Shown here: positions 35,194-42,503 of the stretch, piece by piece | Numbering within the stretch: the first letter of the stretch is position 1 | Layout: each line of letters opens with the position of its first letter | Source of the DNA: DATDAW01 sp036525185 | GTDB taxonomy: Bacteria; Verrucomicrobiota; Verrucomicrobiia; Chthoniobacterales; DASVRZ01 | Reading direction: 5' to 3' | DNA length: 42,503 nt | Assembly: GCA_036525185.1 (NCBI GenBank) | Contig: DATDAW010000017.1 | Span: 1 to 42,503 of the forward strand | Translations under genes and position numbers: made by a program | Notes under the pieces: generated by a model | Databases searched by the model: none | Told to the model about the DNA's origin: nothing | The model's input: the letters and a program-made list of their open reading frames with translations, nothing else

Positions 35194-36843
35194 ATGAGCA
35201 CCGTCGCTGAAGCACCGCCAGCACCGCCGCCCGTTCAACTGCTCAACGTCCAAATCGACGGCGTCTGGCACAAGTTTCCCAAGGGCACGCGCCTCATCGA
35301 GGCCTGCGCGCAGGCGGGAAAATTCATCCCGCGTTACTGCTATCACCCGAAACTCAGCGCTCCGGGCAATTGTCGCATGTGCCTCATCGAAATGGGCATG
35401 CCAAAGATGGGACCCGAACGAAAACCGGAAATCGGCCCCGACGGTTTTCCGGTCATCAGCTGGATCCCACGCCCGCAAATCTCTTGTGCCCAGGATATTG
35501 CAGAGGGAATGGGTGTTCGCACCGACTCCCCGATGGTGCAGGAATGCCGAAAAGGCGTCATGGAATTCCTTCTTATCAACCATCCTCTCGACTGTCCCAT
35601 TTGCGATCAGGCGGGGGAATGCCGGCTCCAGGAATTCTCCGTCGAATACGGCAACAGCGGCTCCCGGTTCCTCGAGCACAAAGTTAAAAAACCGAAGAAT
35701 GTCGAGCTCGGTCCACGCGTCACGCTCGACGACGAACGCTGCATCCTGTGCTCCCGCTGCATCCGGTTCATGAAGGAAATCGCGAAAGATGACGTCCTCG
35801 GCTTTGTTGACCGCGGTAGTCATACGAGTTTGACCTGCCATCCAGATCGCAAACTGGACAGCAATTATTCACTCAACACCGTCGATATCTGCCCGGTCGG
35901 CGCACTGACGAGCACGGATTTTCGGTTCAAAATGCGGGTCTGGTTTCTCAAGGAAACAAAAACCATCGACGTTAATTGCGGCACCGGCTGTAACATCCTC
36001 ATCGGCGCGCGTCAGGACCAGATTTACCGCATCACGCCGCGCGAAAACAATGAGGTCAATTCCAACTGGCTGCCCGATTCGCATCGCCTCAACTTCAAAT
36101 ACATCCACCGCGAAGACCGGCTCACGCAGCCGGTCCCGGCTTCCTGGCCGAAAGCCGTCCAACAGGCCGCACTTGACCTGAAATCACTCCATGGCAGCGA
36201 CATCGCCATCATTGCTTCCGGACGCATGACCAATGAGGAGCTTTTTCTCGCCCGCCGCCTCGCAAGTGAGCTGAAAGTTGCTGAAATCGACATCTTGCCG
36301 CGTATGGGCGAGGCCGATGGAATCCTCATCGCTGCCGACCGCAACCCGAACACGACCGGGGCACAATTGCTACAGGTCACCAGCGAAACACCCGGTTCGC
36401 GGCTGCCGTTTATCGCGGATGGCGTGAAATCGGGAAAAATCAAAGGCCTCATTCTGCTTGGTGAAAATGCCATCGCCGCAGGAATCGCGGAAGATGACCT
36501 GGCCAAATTGAAAACGCTTATCGTTCTCGACATCCTGCCGAATGCGTCAACAAAACGTGCGTCGGTCATTCTGCCTGCTGCGTCGTTTGCTGAAAAACGC
36601 GGGTCGATGATCAATATCAAGGGCCGTCTCCAACGTCTCAACCGCGCTATCGCCTCACCCGGCGAAGCTCGTGATGACTGGGAAATCCTTCGCGATCTGA
36701 TTCTGGCCGTCTCCGGCTCCAACGGCATTTACACGATCGAAGACGTTTTCAGGCAGATGGCTGCAGAAATCCCGCAGTTCGCCGGCTTGAGCCTCAGCAA
36801 AATCGGCGACCTCGGCGTGCAAATTTTGGAGGTCAGACCATGA
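35194..36843 (+). CDS. nuoG: NADH-quinone oxidoreductase subunit G (short form)
   Basis: A 549-residue NuoG, shorter than the roughly 900-residue enterobacterial form. The N-terminal ferredoxin-like domain binds [2Fe-2S] N1b (RYCYHP, then NCRMC). The His/Cys motif HPLDCPICDQAGEC ligates N5 (HxxxCxxCxxxxxC). CILCSRC followed by CPVGAL ligates N4. The molybdopterin-like domain is reduced: it keeps GTGCNILIG, VILPAASFAEKRGSMINIKGRLQ and a short tail. It begins 11 nt after the right repeat arm and lacks an evident ribosome-binding site. Its stop overlaps a 23-codon ORF leading to nuoH. Confidence 0.95.
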   Translation: MSTVAEAPPAPPPVQLLNVQIDGVWHKFPKGTRLIEACAQAGKFIPRYCYHPKLSAPGNCRMCLIEMGMPKMGPERKPEIGPDGFPVISWIPRPQISCAQDIAEGMGVRTDSPMVQECRKGVMEFLLINHPLDCPICDQAGECRLQEFSVEYGNSGSRFLEHKVKKPKNVELGPRVTLDDERCILCSRCIRFMKEIAKDDVLGFVDRGSHTSLTCHPDRKLDSNYSLNTVDICPVGALTSTDFRFKMRVWFLKETKTIDVNCGTGCNILIGARQDQIYRITPRENNEVNSNWLPDSHRLNFKYIHREDRLTQPVPASWPKAVQQAALDLKSLHGSDIAIIASGRMTNEELFLARRLASELKVAEIDILPRMGEADGILIAADRNPNTTGAQLLQVTSETPGSRLPFIADGVKSGKIKGLILLGENAIAAGIAEDDLAKLKTLIVLDILPNASTKRASVILPAASFAEKRGSMINIKGRLQRLNRAIASPGEARDDWEILRDLILAVSGSNGIYTIEDVFRQMAAEIPQFAGLSLSKIGDLGVQILEVRP

Positions 36844-36911
36844 CGCCCGTTTGGCAAATCCCGAGCAGCCAGCGGCCTATGCTAACCAGACCGCTACCAT
36901 TCTGCCCCTGA
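36828..36911 (+). CDS. Possible 23-codon coupling ORF between nuoG and nuoH
   Basis: GGAGGT at 36828-36833 is an ideal ribosome-binding site 6 nt before an ATG at 36840 that overlaps the nuoG stop (ATGA). The resulting frame codes for 23 residues starting MTPVWQIPSS. It ends with TGA at 36909-36911, overlapping the ATG of nuoH at 36911 (TGATG). Translation of this mini-ORF could couple nuoG to nuoH. Alternatively it is the relic of a longer nuoH N-terminus with a frameshift. The ORF proper is 36840-36911. Confidence 0.4.
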   Translation, partial: GGQTMTPVWQIPSSQRPMLTRPLPFCP

Positions 36912-38086
36912 TGGACCTTCTCCCTTTTCTCATCATCTCGGCACTCAAAACACTGGCCATTATTTTTGGCGTCATCCTGCCAATGGTGTCGTACACCGTT
37001 TACGCCGAGCGCAAAGTCAGCGCGATGATTCAGGATCGCATCGGACCCAATCGCGTTGGGATTCCCCTGACGCTGTTTGGATTCAAAAAAGACCTATTCT
37101 TCCAGGGACTCCTGCAGCCCATCGCTGACGCGGTGAAGCTGATGATCAAAGAGGATTTCACTCCGGCACACGTCAACAAATTCTATTACTGGCTGGCTCC
37201 CGCGCTCGGTGTCGCTCCGGCGCTTATCACCCTCGCCGTCGTCCCGTTTGGCAGCGTGCTTAATCTCGATCCTATTCTGGTTCCTCTTGGAAATTGGTTC
37301 GGTGCAAAACTCGCTTTTGGGCCGATTCCCATGGTCATTGCCGACGTCGATGTGGGCGTTCTATTCGTGTTCGCCATCGCGTCGGTCGGTGTCTACGGCA
37401 TCGTCCTGGCGGGCTGGTCGGCAAATTCGAAGTATCCGTTCCTCGGTGGAATCCGATCGAGTTCCCAGATGATCTCCTACGAGCTCTCACTGGGGCTGAG
37501 CGTCATCCCGATTTTCCTGCTCATCGGCAACCTCAATTTGTCGGAGATCGTCCAATACCAGATCACGAATGGCTGGCTTATCCTGCCCTTCTCGTGGAAC
37601 GGCTTTAACTGGGAGAAACTGCTGATGTGGATCCCGATGGTCATCTCCTTTGTCGTGTTCACCGTTTCCATGTTTGCGGAAACGAATCGTGTACCTTTCG
37701 ACCTTCCCGAAGCCGAGCAGGAACTCGTAGGCGGCTATCACACAGAGTATTCCTCGATGAAATTCGCGCTGTTTTTCCTCGGTGAGTACGCCGCAATGAT
37801 CGCGGGTTCATCCGTTATCGTGACCTTGTTTTTCGGAGGCTGGCATCTTCCGTTCCTCCCCGACGGCAGCGGCACGGGCTGGTTGGCACTTTTCTGGGGG
37901 CTCGTTAACATCGCTGTGTTTTTCGGAAAAGTGGCCCTGCTTCTGTTCTTCTTTATCTGGGTGCGCTGGACTCTCCCGCGATTCCGCTACGATCAGCTCA
38001 TGAAATTGGGTTGGTATTTCTTCTTCGAAATCGCCCTTGCAAACATCTTCGTCGCCGCCGGCATTCTGTTGTTTCTTCCCAAATAA
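36911..38086 (+). CDS. nuoH: NADH-quinone oxidoreductase subunit H
   Basis: A 391-residue membrane subunit of complex I at the quinone-binding interface. It has about eight to nine membrane helices and the conserved loops YTVYAERKVSAMIQDRIGPNRVG, LLQPIADAVKL and FAETNRVPFDLPEAEQELVGGYHTEYSS. The acidic residues of the quinone chamber are visible in these motifs. The frame is open from a TTG at 36851, which would add 20 residues, but ATG 36911 gives the family start (MDLLPFLIISALKTL) and is joined to a preceding mini-ORF by TGATG. nuoI follows after 4 nt. Confidence 0.96.
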   Translation: MDLLPFLIISALKTLAIIFGVILPMVSYTVYAERKVSAMIQDRIGPNRVGIPLTLFGFKKDLFFQGLLQPIADAVKLMIKEDFTPAHVNKFYYWLAPALGVAPALITLAVVPFGSVLNLDPILVPLGNWFGAKLAFGPIPMVIADVDVGVLFVFAIASVGVYGIVLAGWSANSKYPFLGGIRSSSQMISYELSLGLSVIPIFLLIGNLNLSEIVQYQITNGWLILPFSWNGFNWEKLLMWIPMVISFVVFTVSMFAETNRVPFDLPEAEQELVGGYHTEYSSMKFALFFLGEYAAMIAGSSVIVTLFFGGWHLPFLPDGSGTGWLALFWGLVNIAVFFGKVALLLFFFIWVRWTLPRFRYDQLMKLGWYFFFEIALANIFVAAGILLFLPK

Positions 38087-38090
38087 ACTT

Positions 38091-38621
38091 ATGGCCTACA
38101 CCGTCTCACGCCCCAAATTGACTGTCTCCGAGCGGATGTATTTCCCCGCCATCGCGTCCGGACTGCTCATCACGATCAAACATTTCTTCAAAATGCTTTC
38201 GGGCAAACGCGAAATCCTCATGCAGTATCCTGAGGAAAAATGGGACTCGCATTTGCCTGAGCATTACCGGGGCGCGCCAACCCTTGTGAAAGACGAGCAC
38301 GGGCGCGAACGCTGTGTTGCCTGCCAGCTCTGCGAATTCATCTGCCCGCCGCGCGCCATCACCATCACACCGGGCGAACTGCCGGCGGAAAGTAAGTTTG
38401 CCAAGGTCGAGAAATACCCCGAGGAATTCAAGATCGACATGATCCGCTGCATTTACTGCGGGTTGTGTGAAGAAGTCTGTCCGGAACAGGCAATTTTTCT
38501 GCGGAAAGATTACGCCATTACCGGTTTGAGCCGCGCGGAGATGGTGCACGACAAGAAAAAGCTCTACGAACTTGGCGGAACCATGAACGGCCTCGTCCAC
38601 AAATGGAACCCCCTCAAGTGA
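38091..38621 (+). CDS. nuoI: NADH-quinone oxidoreductase subunit I
   Basis: A 176-residue ferredoxin-like subunit carrying two [4Fe-4S] clusters (N6a and N6b) that pass electrons toward quinone. The ligands are in CVACQLCEFICP (residues about 76-87) and CIYCGLCEEVCP (about 119-130). An amphipathic N-terminus with LLITIKHFFKM attaches it to the membrane arm. The ATG at 38091 is 4 nt after the nuoH stop; the frame also extends further upstream but without homology. Its TGA stop codon is the start of the next inverted-repeat arm. Confidence 0.96.
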   Translation: MAYTVSRPKLTVSERMYFPAIASGLLITIKHFFKMLSGKREILMQYPEEKWDSHLPEHYRGAPTLVKDEHGRERCVACQLCEFICPPRAITITPGELPAESKFAKVEKYPEEFKIDMIRCIYCGLCEEVCPEQAIFLRKDYAITGLSRAEMVHDKKKLYELGGTMNGLVHKWNPLK

Positions 38622-38747
38622 ATGCAGAAGTCAGAACGCAGAATGCGGAATCAAAAACATGCTAATAGCCATTCACATTTCATGACACTCCTGCACTCCA
38701 ACTTGTCATTCTGCGTTTTTCCATTCTGACTTCTGACTTCTGCATTC
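38620..38747 (+). repeat. Inverted heptamer-array unit between nuoI and nuoJ
   Basis: Left arm 38620-38645 reads GAATGCA, GAAGTCA, GAACGCA, GAATG. Right arm 38707-38747 includes CATTCTGCG (38707-38715) and TTCTGACTTCTGCATTC (38731-38747). The last 17 nt are a perfect reverse complement of 38620-38636, and the 9-nt block pairs with 38637-38645. The right arm has two extra heptamer units. The loop of about 60 nt has no ORF. The left arm starts in the nuoI stop codon and the right arm ends 6 nt before the nuoJ ATG. Confidence 0.85.
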
Positions 38748-38753
38748 CTCTCC

Positions 38754-39257
38754 ATGTCTCCGTTTCTTTTTTGGACATTTTCCGGGTTGATGCTGCTTTT
38801 TGGGCTGCTGGTCGTCGTGTTGCGGCATCCAGTGGGAAATGCGCTGAGCCTGGTCGTATCGTTTCTAGCATTGGCGGGGCTTTACGTGACACTAGGCGCG
38901 TTTTTCATCGGGGTGACGCAGGTGCTTGTTTATGCCGGAGCCGTCATGGTGCTCTTTCTTTTCATTATCATGTTGTTGGATTTGAAGGCGGAACAGATGC
39001 GCAAGATCCAGCCACTGGCGATGGTCACAGGTGGAACAGTTGTGCTTGCTTTTGCCGTGCTCATTCGCGCGGTGATCAACAGTTTTTCGGAAGGAAAAGC
39101 CCCGCTGCCTGTCCTGACCAAGGCTGAAAACAGTGACGTGTGGCACGTGGGTTACACGCTTTTCTCCAGTTTTAACCTCCCATTCCAGGTCATCGGCGTT
39201 CTGATCCTCGTGGCAACGATCGGTGTCGTCGTCCTCAGCCAGCGCGAACTCAAATAA
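38754..39257 (+). CDS. nuoJ: NADH-quinone oxidoreductase subunit J
   Basis: A 167-residue membrane subunit of complex I with five predicted helices. The N-terminus FLFWTFSGLMLLFGLLVVV is followed by HPVGNALSLVVSFLALAGLYVTLGAFFIGVTQVLVYAGAVMVLFLFIIMLLD, the conserved helix-3 region of NuoJ with its pi-bulge zone. No ribosome-binding site is seen: the 6 nt between the inverted repeat and ATG 38754 are pyrimidine-rich. The stop TAA (39255-39257) opens the next inverted-repeat arm. Confidence 0.95.
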   Translation: MSPFLFWTFSGLMLLFGLLVVVLRHPVGNALSLVVSFLALAGLYVTLGAFFIGVTQVLVYAGAVMVLFLFIIMLLDLKAEQMRKIQPLAMVTGGTVVLAFAVLIRAVINSFSEGKAPLPVLTKAENSDVWHVGYTLFSSFNLPFQVIGVLILVATIGVVVLSQRELK

Positions 39258-39365
39258 ATTAAGAATAAGAAATTAAGAATTAAGAACACGCCATGACACC
39301 GACTCTTCATTGCACGCTGAAAAGCCGAGGCATTCCCGTAATTCTTAATTATTAATTCTTAATTT
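39256..39365 (+). repeat. Inverted AT-rich heptamer-array unit between nuoJ and nuoK
   Basis: Left arm 39256-39282 is built from AATTAAG-type heptamers. Right arm 39339-39365 reads TTAATTC, TTAATTA, TTAATTC, TTAATTT-like units. The arms are reverse complements at 24 of 27 positions. The loop of about 56 nt has no ORF. The left arm begins in the nuoJ stop codon and the right arm ends 7 nt before the nuoK ATG, the same geometry as the two preceding units but with an unrelated sequence. Confidence 0.85.
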
Positions 39366-39372
39366 CAAAACC

Positions 39373-39690
39373 ATGGTCACCCTCAACGATTACCTGCTAG
39401 TCAGCGGATTGCTTTTTTCCATCGGTTTCGCGGGCGTGCTTCTGCGACGCAACGTTCTCATCATCTTCATGTCGCTCGAACTGATGCTGAATGCTTCCAA
39501 TCTGTCGCTCGTGGCATTCTCGCGGTTCCGGACATTTGAAAATCTGCCAAACTATCACGCGCAGGTGCTCGTTTTCTTCATCATCACGGTCGCTGCGGCG
39601 GAAGTTGCCGTCGGCTTGGCAATCATCGTCGCTCTATACCGCCAGCGACAGACGACCCACGTGGAAGATCTTAACTCGATGAAATTTTAA
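39373..39690 (+). CDS. nuoK: NADH-quinone oxidoreductase subunit K
   Basis: A 105-residue MrpC-like membrane subunit of complex I with three helices. It shows LLFSIGFAGVLLRRNVLIIFMSLELMLNASNLSLVAFSR, containing the conserved glutamate of helix 2, then VFFIITVAAAEVAVGLAIIVALYR with the conserved glutamate of helix 3. Length is typical. It is the last nuo gene here: the next gene is on the opposite strand, so nuoL, M and N must lie elsewhere if complex I is complete. No terminator was recognised in the 50-nt gap to the convergent gene. Confidence 0.95.
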   Translation: MVTLNDYLLVSGLLFSIGFAGVLLRRNVLIIFMSLELMLNASNLSLVAFSRFRTFENLPNYHAQVLVFFIITVAAAEVAVGLAIIVALYRQRQTTHVEDLNSMKF

Positions 39691-39740
39691 AGCCGTAAGC
39701 GTCAGCGGTGCTGGCGACGAGACCGCCGCAAGGCGCTCAC

Positions 39741-41510
39741 TCATTTCTCAATCAACTGCACATCGTCGATATAAAGGCTGCCTGTATTCGGCGCCAACGT
39801 CGCGCGGAATTCAACGACTCCCGACAGATCCGTCAGATCTTGAAGATCCTTGTTTTTGAATTTCTCAACTTTCAGGGGTCTGGAAATGTCGACCCAGGCT
39901 GCGCCGGGCGTGACCGGCCCTGTGGCATTACCTTCTTCGCGCGCGTCGAAGCTGGTAACTTTCACGCCGCGCTCCTGCCGCTCCACCTTGTCTTCGGCAA
40001 GTTGTTTGGATCCCATCCAGGCAACAGCCCACGACATTTTGGAAACTCCCGTGCCTTTAACCTTGAACGTTAACAGATAGTTACCGTCCTGCCTCAGTTT
40101 CGGCAAACTCCTGCGAATAATGACCGTGTTGGTCGACGCCCGTCCACCGTCAGCCTCCGGACTGGCCGAGAAATAGGTAGGACTGCCCTCCTTTCCCGGC
40201 GTGTCGTCCGGGTTCAAAAACGGCAGCAACAGATGAGGAATACCGAAGACCGTGTTGGGTGATGGCGAATATCCCACCCAAAGACACTGTTGTCCTTGCG
40301 GGGGAAGAGCCTTGGGGTCCTCGGCGGCTTTGACACAGGAGACCGTAATGTAGGCATTACCACGATCCGTTCCCGGATCCACCTGCCAGGCAGTGGGCAG
40401 ATGCACGGTGCGCCCCCACAAGTCGACGCCTTTGACGGGAGCTGGTGGATCAAATTTCGGCTGATCTTTCGTCCCTCGGTTCATAGCAAGCAACACACGC
40501 CCCTGCGTGTTGCCGATGAGAAGATCGAAAAGGCCATCACCATTCATGTCCGCGGCACAAACCGTGCAGAGCCCCCCCAAAGTGGTCGCGCTGCCGAAGG
40601 TAATATCCTGTTTCCACTTGAATTCCTGGCCCGGTTTCCACGACGCCCCCGGATTCAAGTAAACACCCACGGTTCCCGTCCGGTTGGACGCAAGGACGTC
40701 CGCAAATCCGTCGCCGTTGAAATCAACGACGGTGGGCGTAAGATGTTCCTTTCCGTCGCCGTAGGCCAGGTAGAAACGATTCTCTTCATTGAAAACAGGC
40801 CGGGCATTCGAGCCTTTGTTCAGAAGCAAATGAACCGCGTTGGCTGAGTAGCTACCTTCACCAACGATCGCATCCACGAGGCCGTCATTGTTGAAATCCC
40901 ACGCAGCAGGCGCCAGGAGATTCGCCCATAAAACATTGGTCTTGCTCGTTGGAGTAACTGCTTTCGGAATAGAAGCGGGCTGCTCGAAATTCGGTCTCTG
41001 CGGACCCCCGGCATTTTGAAGAAACAGCAATTCCCCAACGTAATTGCCGGCGACGATATCTGGCGCACCGCGTCTGGCCCAGTCGAATAGATTAATCCGT
41101 GGCGCTTTCCGACGTGGTTCACGGGCAAAGTAAATCGGCACGATCTCGGCGTGCGTAAATTTCGCAGCTTCTCTGGAGCCGCTGTTGAAGTAGGCTCGCA
41201 AATAGCCTTTGGCATCAGCGGTCATAATATCGATCACGCCATCACCATTGAGGTCCGCTGCCGAAACGGAAATGGGCATGGCCATTTTGGATACAGAGCG
41301 CTCCGTGAGCGCTTCGACCGATTCGCGAAAGCCAGCCAGATTGCCATCGGCATCCACGCCATCCCAGAGATTGTCAGCGTTCGATGTGCTTTCGAAAGCG
41401 CCCGTTGAGCCAACAAGATTTTTTGCACCTGCGGCCGGAGGCGCGGCGGTTTGAGCGATCATTGCGGCGGGAAGCAGGCCGAAAAGCACGGACAGCGGGA
41501 GAAATCTCAT
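39741..41510 (-). CDS. Exported FG-GAP/VCBS-repeat protein with C-terminal beta-sandwich domain
   Basis: A 589-residue exported protein. The signal peptide MRFLPLSVLFGLLPAAMIAQ ends near residue 20. At least four calcium-binding FG-GAP/VCBS repeats follow, marked by DLNGDGVIDIM, DFNNDGLVDAI, DFNGDGFADVL and DMNGDGLFDLL (residues about 75-340). The last 150 residues end in TGSLYIDDVQLIEK, like carbohydrate-binding jelly-roll modules. The repeats probably form a beta-propeller. The frame extends to 41909, but the signal peptide sets the start at 41510. It is a surface or periplasmic protein, perhaps for ligand or glycan binding; no enzyme motif was seen. It is convergent with the nuo operon and divergent from the pyrophosphatase gene. 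Confidence 0.85.
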   Translation of the reverse strand: MRFLPLSVLFGLLPAAMIAQTAAPPAAGAKNLVGSTGAFESTSNADNLWDGVDADGNLAGFRESVEALTERSVSKMAMPISVSAADLNGDGVIDIMTADAKGYLRAYFNSGSREAAKFTHAEIVPIYFAREPRRKAPRINLFDWARRGAPDIVAGNYVGELLFLQNAGGPQRPNFEQPASIPKAVTPTSKTNVLWANLLAPAAWDFNNDGLVDAIVGEGSYSANAVHLLLNKGSNARPVFNEENRFYLAYGDGKEHLTPTVVDFNGDGFADVLASNRTGTVGVYLNPGASWKPGQEFKWKQDITFGSATTLGGLCTVCAADMNGDGLFDLLIGNTQGRVLLAMNRGTKDQPKFDPPAPVKGVDLWGRTVHLPTAWQVDPGTDRGNAYITVSCVKAAEDPKALPPQGQQCLWVGYSPSPNTVFGIPHLLLPFLNPDDTPGKEGSPTYFSASPEADGGRASTNTVIIRRSLPKLRQDGNYLLTFKVKGTGVSKMSWAVAWMGSKQLAEDKVERQERGVKVTSFDAREEGNATGPVTPGAAWVDISRPLKVEKFKNKDLQDLTDLSGVVEFRATLAPNTGSLYIDDVQLIEK

Positions 41511-41685
41511 GTTTTGTTCAGGGGCGGCCCCAACAGAACACGATTGATGGCAAAACTGCAAGAGCAGTAGCGGTGAATACGACGCATTCAGCGGACGAAA
41601 TAGATTGCCGCTGCCAATAGCTAGTTTCTTAACGGCACCCACACAGCCAGAAAGACGCACTTCAAATTGCACCGTCATTATTCCG

Positions 41686-41713
41686 TTGCCGGGTAATAAA
41701 GTTTGCTTATCAT
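41686..41713 (+). promoter_or_regulatory. Candidate promoter for the membrane pyrophosphatase gene
   Basis: TTGCCG (41686-41691) and TATCAT (41708-41713) are spaced by 16 nt and lie about 40 nt before the ATG at 41752. Both are partial sigma-70 consensus matches in a 240-nt divergent intergenic region. Weak, pattern-based evidence only. Confidence 0.3.
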
Positions 41714-41751
41714 CCGGGACCCCTGAGAAACCCTCCCAACCTTTTGATTTC

Positions 41752-42503
41752 ATGTTACTCCCCCTTCTTGCTGTGACGCTTGCAGACGCCAGCGTGTGGA
41801 TTGCAATCGTGTGCGCACTGGCCGGTCTGGCGGTTGCGCTGTATTTGATCAAATGGATTCTGGCGTTGCCGGCGGGGAACGAACGGATGGCGCAGATCGC
41901 CGGCGCCATTGAGGAAGGCGCTAAGGCCTATCTCGGACGTCAGGTCCGCTCGATTGCGATGATCGCGGCTGTGATCGTAGTTTTGCTGGCGATTTTCAAG
42001 GATTTCTCCACGGCCACAGGATTTGTCATCGGCGCCGTGTGCTCATTGGCGGCGGGCTTTATCGGGATGCGGATCGCGGTTGTGGCCAATGTCCGCACAG
42101 CGCAGGCGGCGAGCACGAGCTTACAAGGGGCGCTCCGGGCGGCGTTCAATGGTGGTGCGGTGACAGGGCTCCTCGTCGTGGCGCTGGCGCTGTTATCGGT
42201 GGGAATTTTCTGGATGGTATCGAGCGCGATCAATCCCAACAAAGCACTCTCAAACCTCGTCGGCGTAGCGCTCGGGGCGTCGCTTATCTCCGTGTTTGCG
42301 CGTTTGGGCGGCGGAATTTATACGAAAGCGGCAGACGTTGGAGCGGATCTCGTCGGCAAAGTCGAACAGGGACTGGACGAAGATGACCCTCGGAATCCCG
42401 CGACCATCGCGGACAATGTGGGCGATAATGTCGGCGATTGCGCGGGAATGGCGGCAGACGTTTTCGAAACATATGCGGTGAGTCTCATCGGGGCGATTCT
42501 GGT
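41752..42503 (+). CDS. hppA: Membrane-bound proton-translocating pyrophosphatase, N-terminal part
   Basis: An open frame from ATG 41752 to the window edge (250 residues). It begins with hydrophobic helices and continues KWILALPAGNERMAQIAGAIEEGAKAYL, the family N-terminal motif. The catalytic region GGGIYTKAADVGADLVGKVE, followed by ADNVGDNVGDCAGMAADVFE, contains the aspartate cluster that binds Mg-pyrophosphate. Such enzymes couple pyrophosphate hydrolysis to proton or sodium pumping across the inner membrane. The residues that decide potassium dependence and ion choice lie beyond the window. Placed near complex I, it adds a second ion-pumping route. Confidence 0.95.
   Translation, partial: MLLPLLAVTLADASVWIAIVCALAGLAVALYLIKWILALPAGNERMAQIAGAIEEGAKAYLGRQVRSIAMIAAVIVVLLAIFKDFSTATGFVIGAVCSLAAGFIGMRIAVVANVRTAQAASTSLQGALRAAFNGGAVTGLLVVALALLSVGIFWMVSSAINPNKALSNLVGVALGASLISVFARLGGGIYTKAADVGADLVGKVEQGLDEDDPRNPATIADNVGDNVGDCAGMAADVFETYAVSLIGAIL

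Noticed and set aside
41511..41909. N-terminal extension of the FG-GAP protein
   Set aside because: It overlaps the start of hppA on the other strand and would bury the obvious signal peptide beginning at 41510.

Overview
The window is a moderately GC-rich (high-50s percent by eye) bacterial chromosome segment. Gene content and protein style point to the Verrucomicrobiota or another PVC-group lineage: a MoxR / DUF58 / BatA-like / DUF4175-like / VWA operon, a GreA/B-like protein with a KYDTR motif, LptF/G-type export, a short NuoG, and a membrane pyrophosphatase near complex I. The assignment is inferred from family resemblance and not proven. No rRNA, tRNA, CRISPR array or insertion sequence was recognised.

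Layout. 1-1367: 3' end of a GH32 fructan/sucrose hydrolase and a LacI-type regulator. 1962-5072: glycolytic operon gapA-pgk-tpiA with a candidate promoter and a clear intrinsic terminator. 5248-7708: exported DUF3857/transglutaminase protein split over three frames, with a degenerate caspase-like N-terminal region. 7912-9435: malate:quinone oxidoreductase. 9546-18647: MoxR ATPase, DUF58, BatA-like, DUF4175-like and VWA proteins, probably one membrane-associated system, interrupted by an Uma2-family remnant. 18890-19801: FMN reductase and a small hypothetical. 19857-21063: wrecked CPA2 cation/proton antiporter on the minus strand. 21131-26887: surface-glycan locus (three GT2 glycosyltransferases and an MsbA/PglK-like ABC exporter). 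26932-28968: MazG-like pyrophosphohydrolase, RsmH and a GreA/B-like factor. 29009-32378 (minus): tandem-AAA ATPase, conserved hypothetical and LptF/G-type permease. 32624-39690: nuoE, F, (four-helix-bundle ORF), G, H, I, J, K. 39741-41510 (minus): FG-GAP repeat exported protein. 41752-end: start of a membrane pyrophosphatase.

The most interesting signals are in and around the nuo operon. A perfect 18-bp palindrome of the Rex (NADH/NAD+ sensor) type lies just upstream of nuoE. The three long gaps inside the operon (F-G, I-J, J-K) are each filled by a different pair of inverted arms made of degenerate 6- or 7-nt tandem repeats. In each case the arms begin at the upstream stop codon and end 6-11 nt before the next start codon. 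One of these units carries a four-helix-bundle (23S intervening-sequence-protein family) ORF between its arms. Simpler relatives of this geometry are seen at gapA-pgk (8-bp perfect) and possibly mazG-rsmH. This may be a family of stop-to-start hairpin elements.

Functionally the window joins sugar use (GH32, glycolysis) to respiratory energy conservation (Mqo, complex I, proton-pumping pyrophosphatase). Several genes are decaying: the antiporter, the Uma2 remnant and, unless sequencing errors are responsible, the transglutaminase protein.
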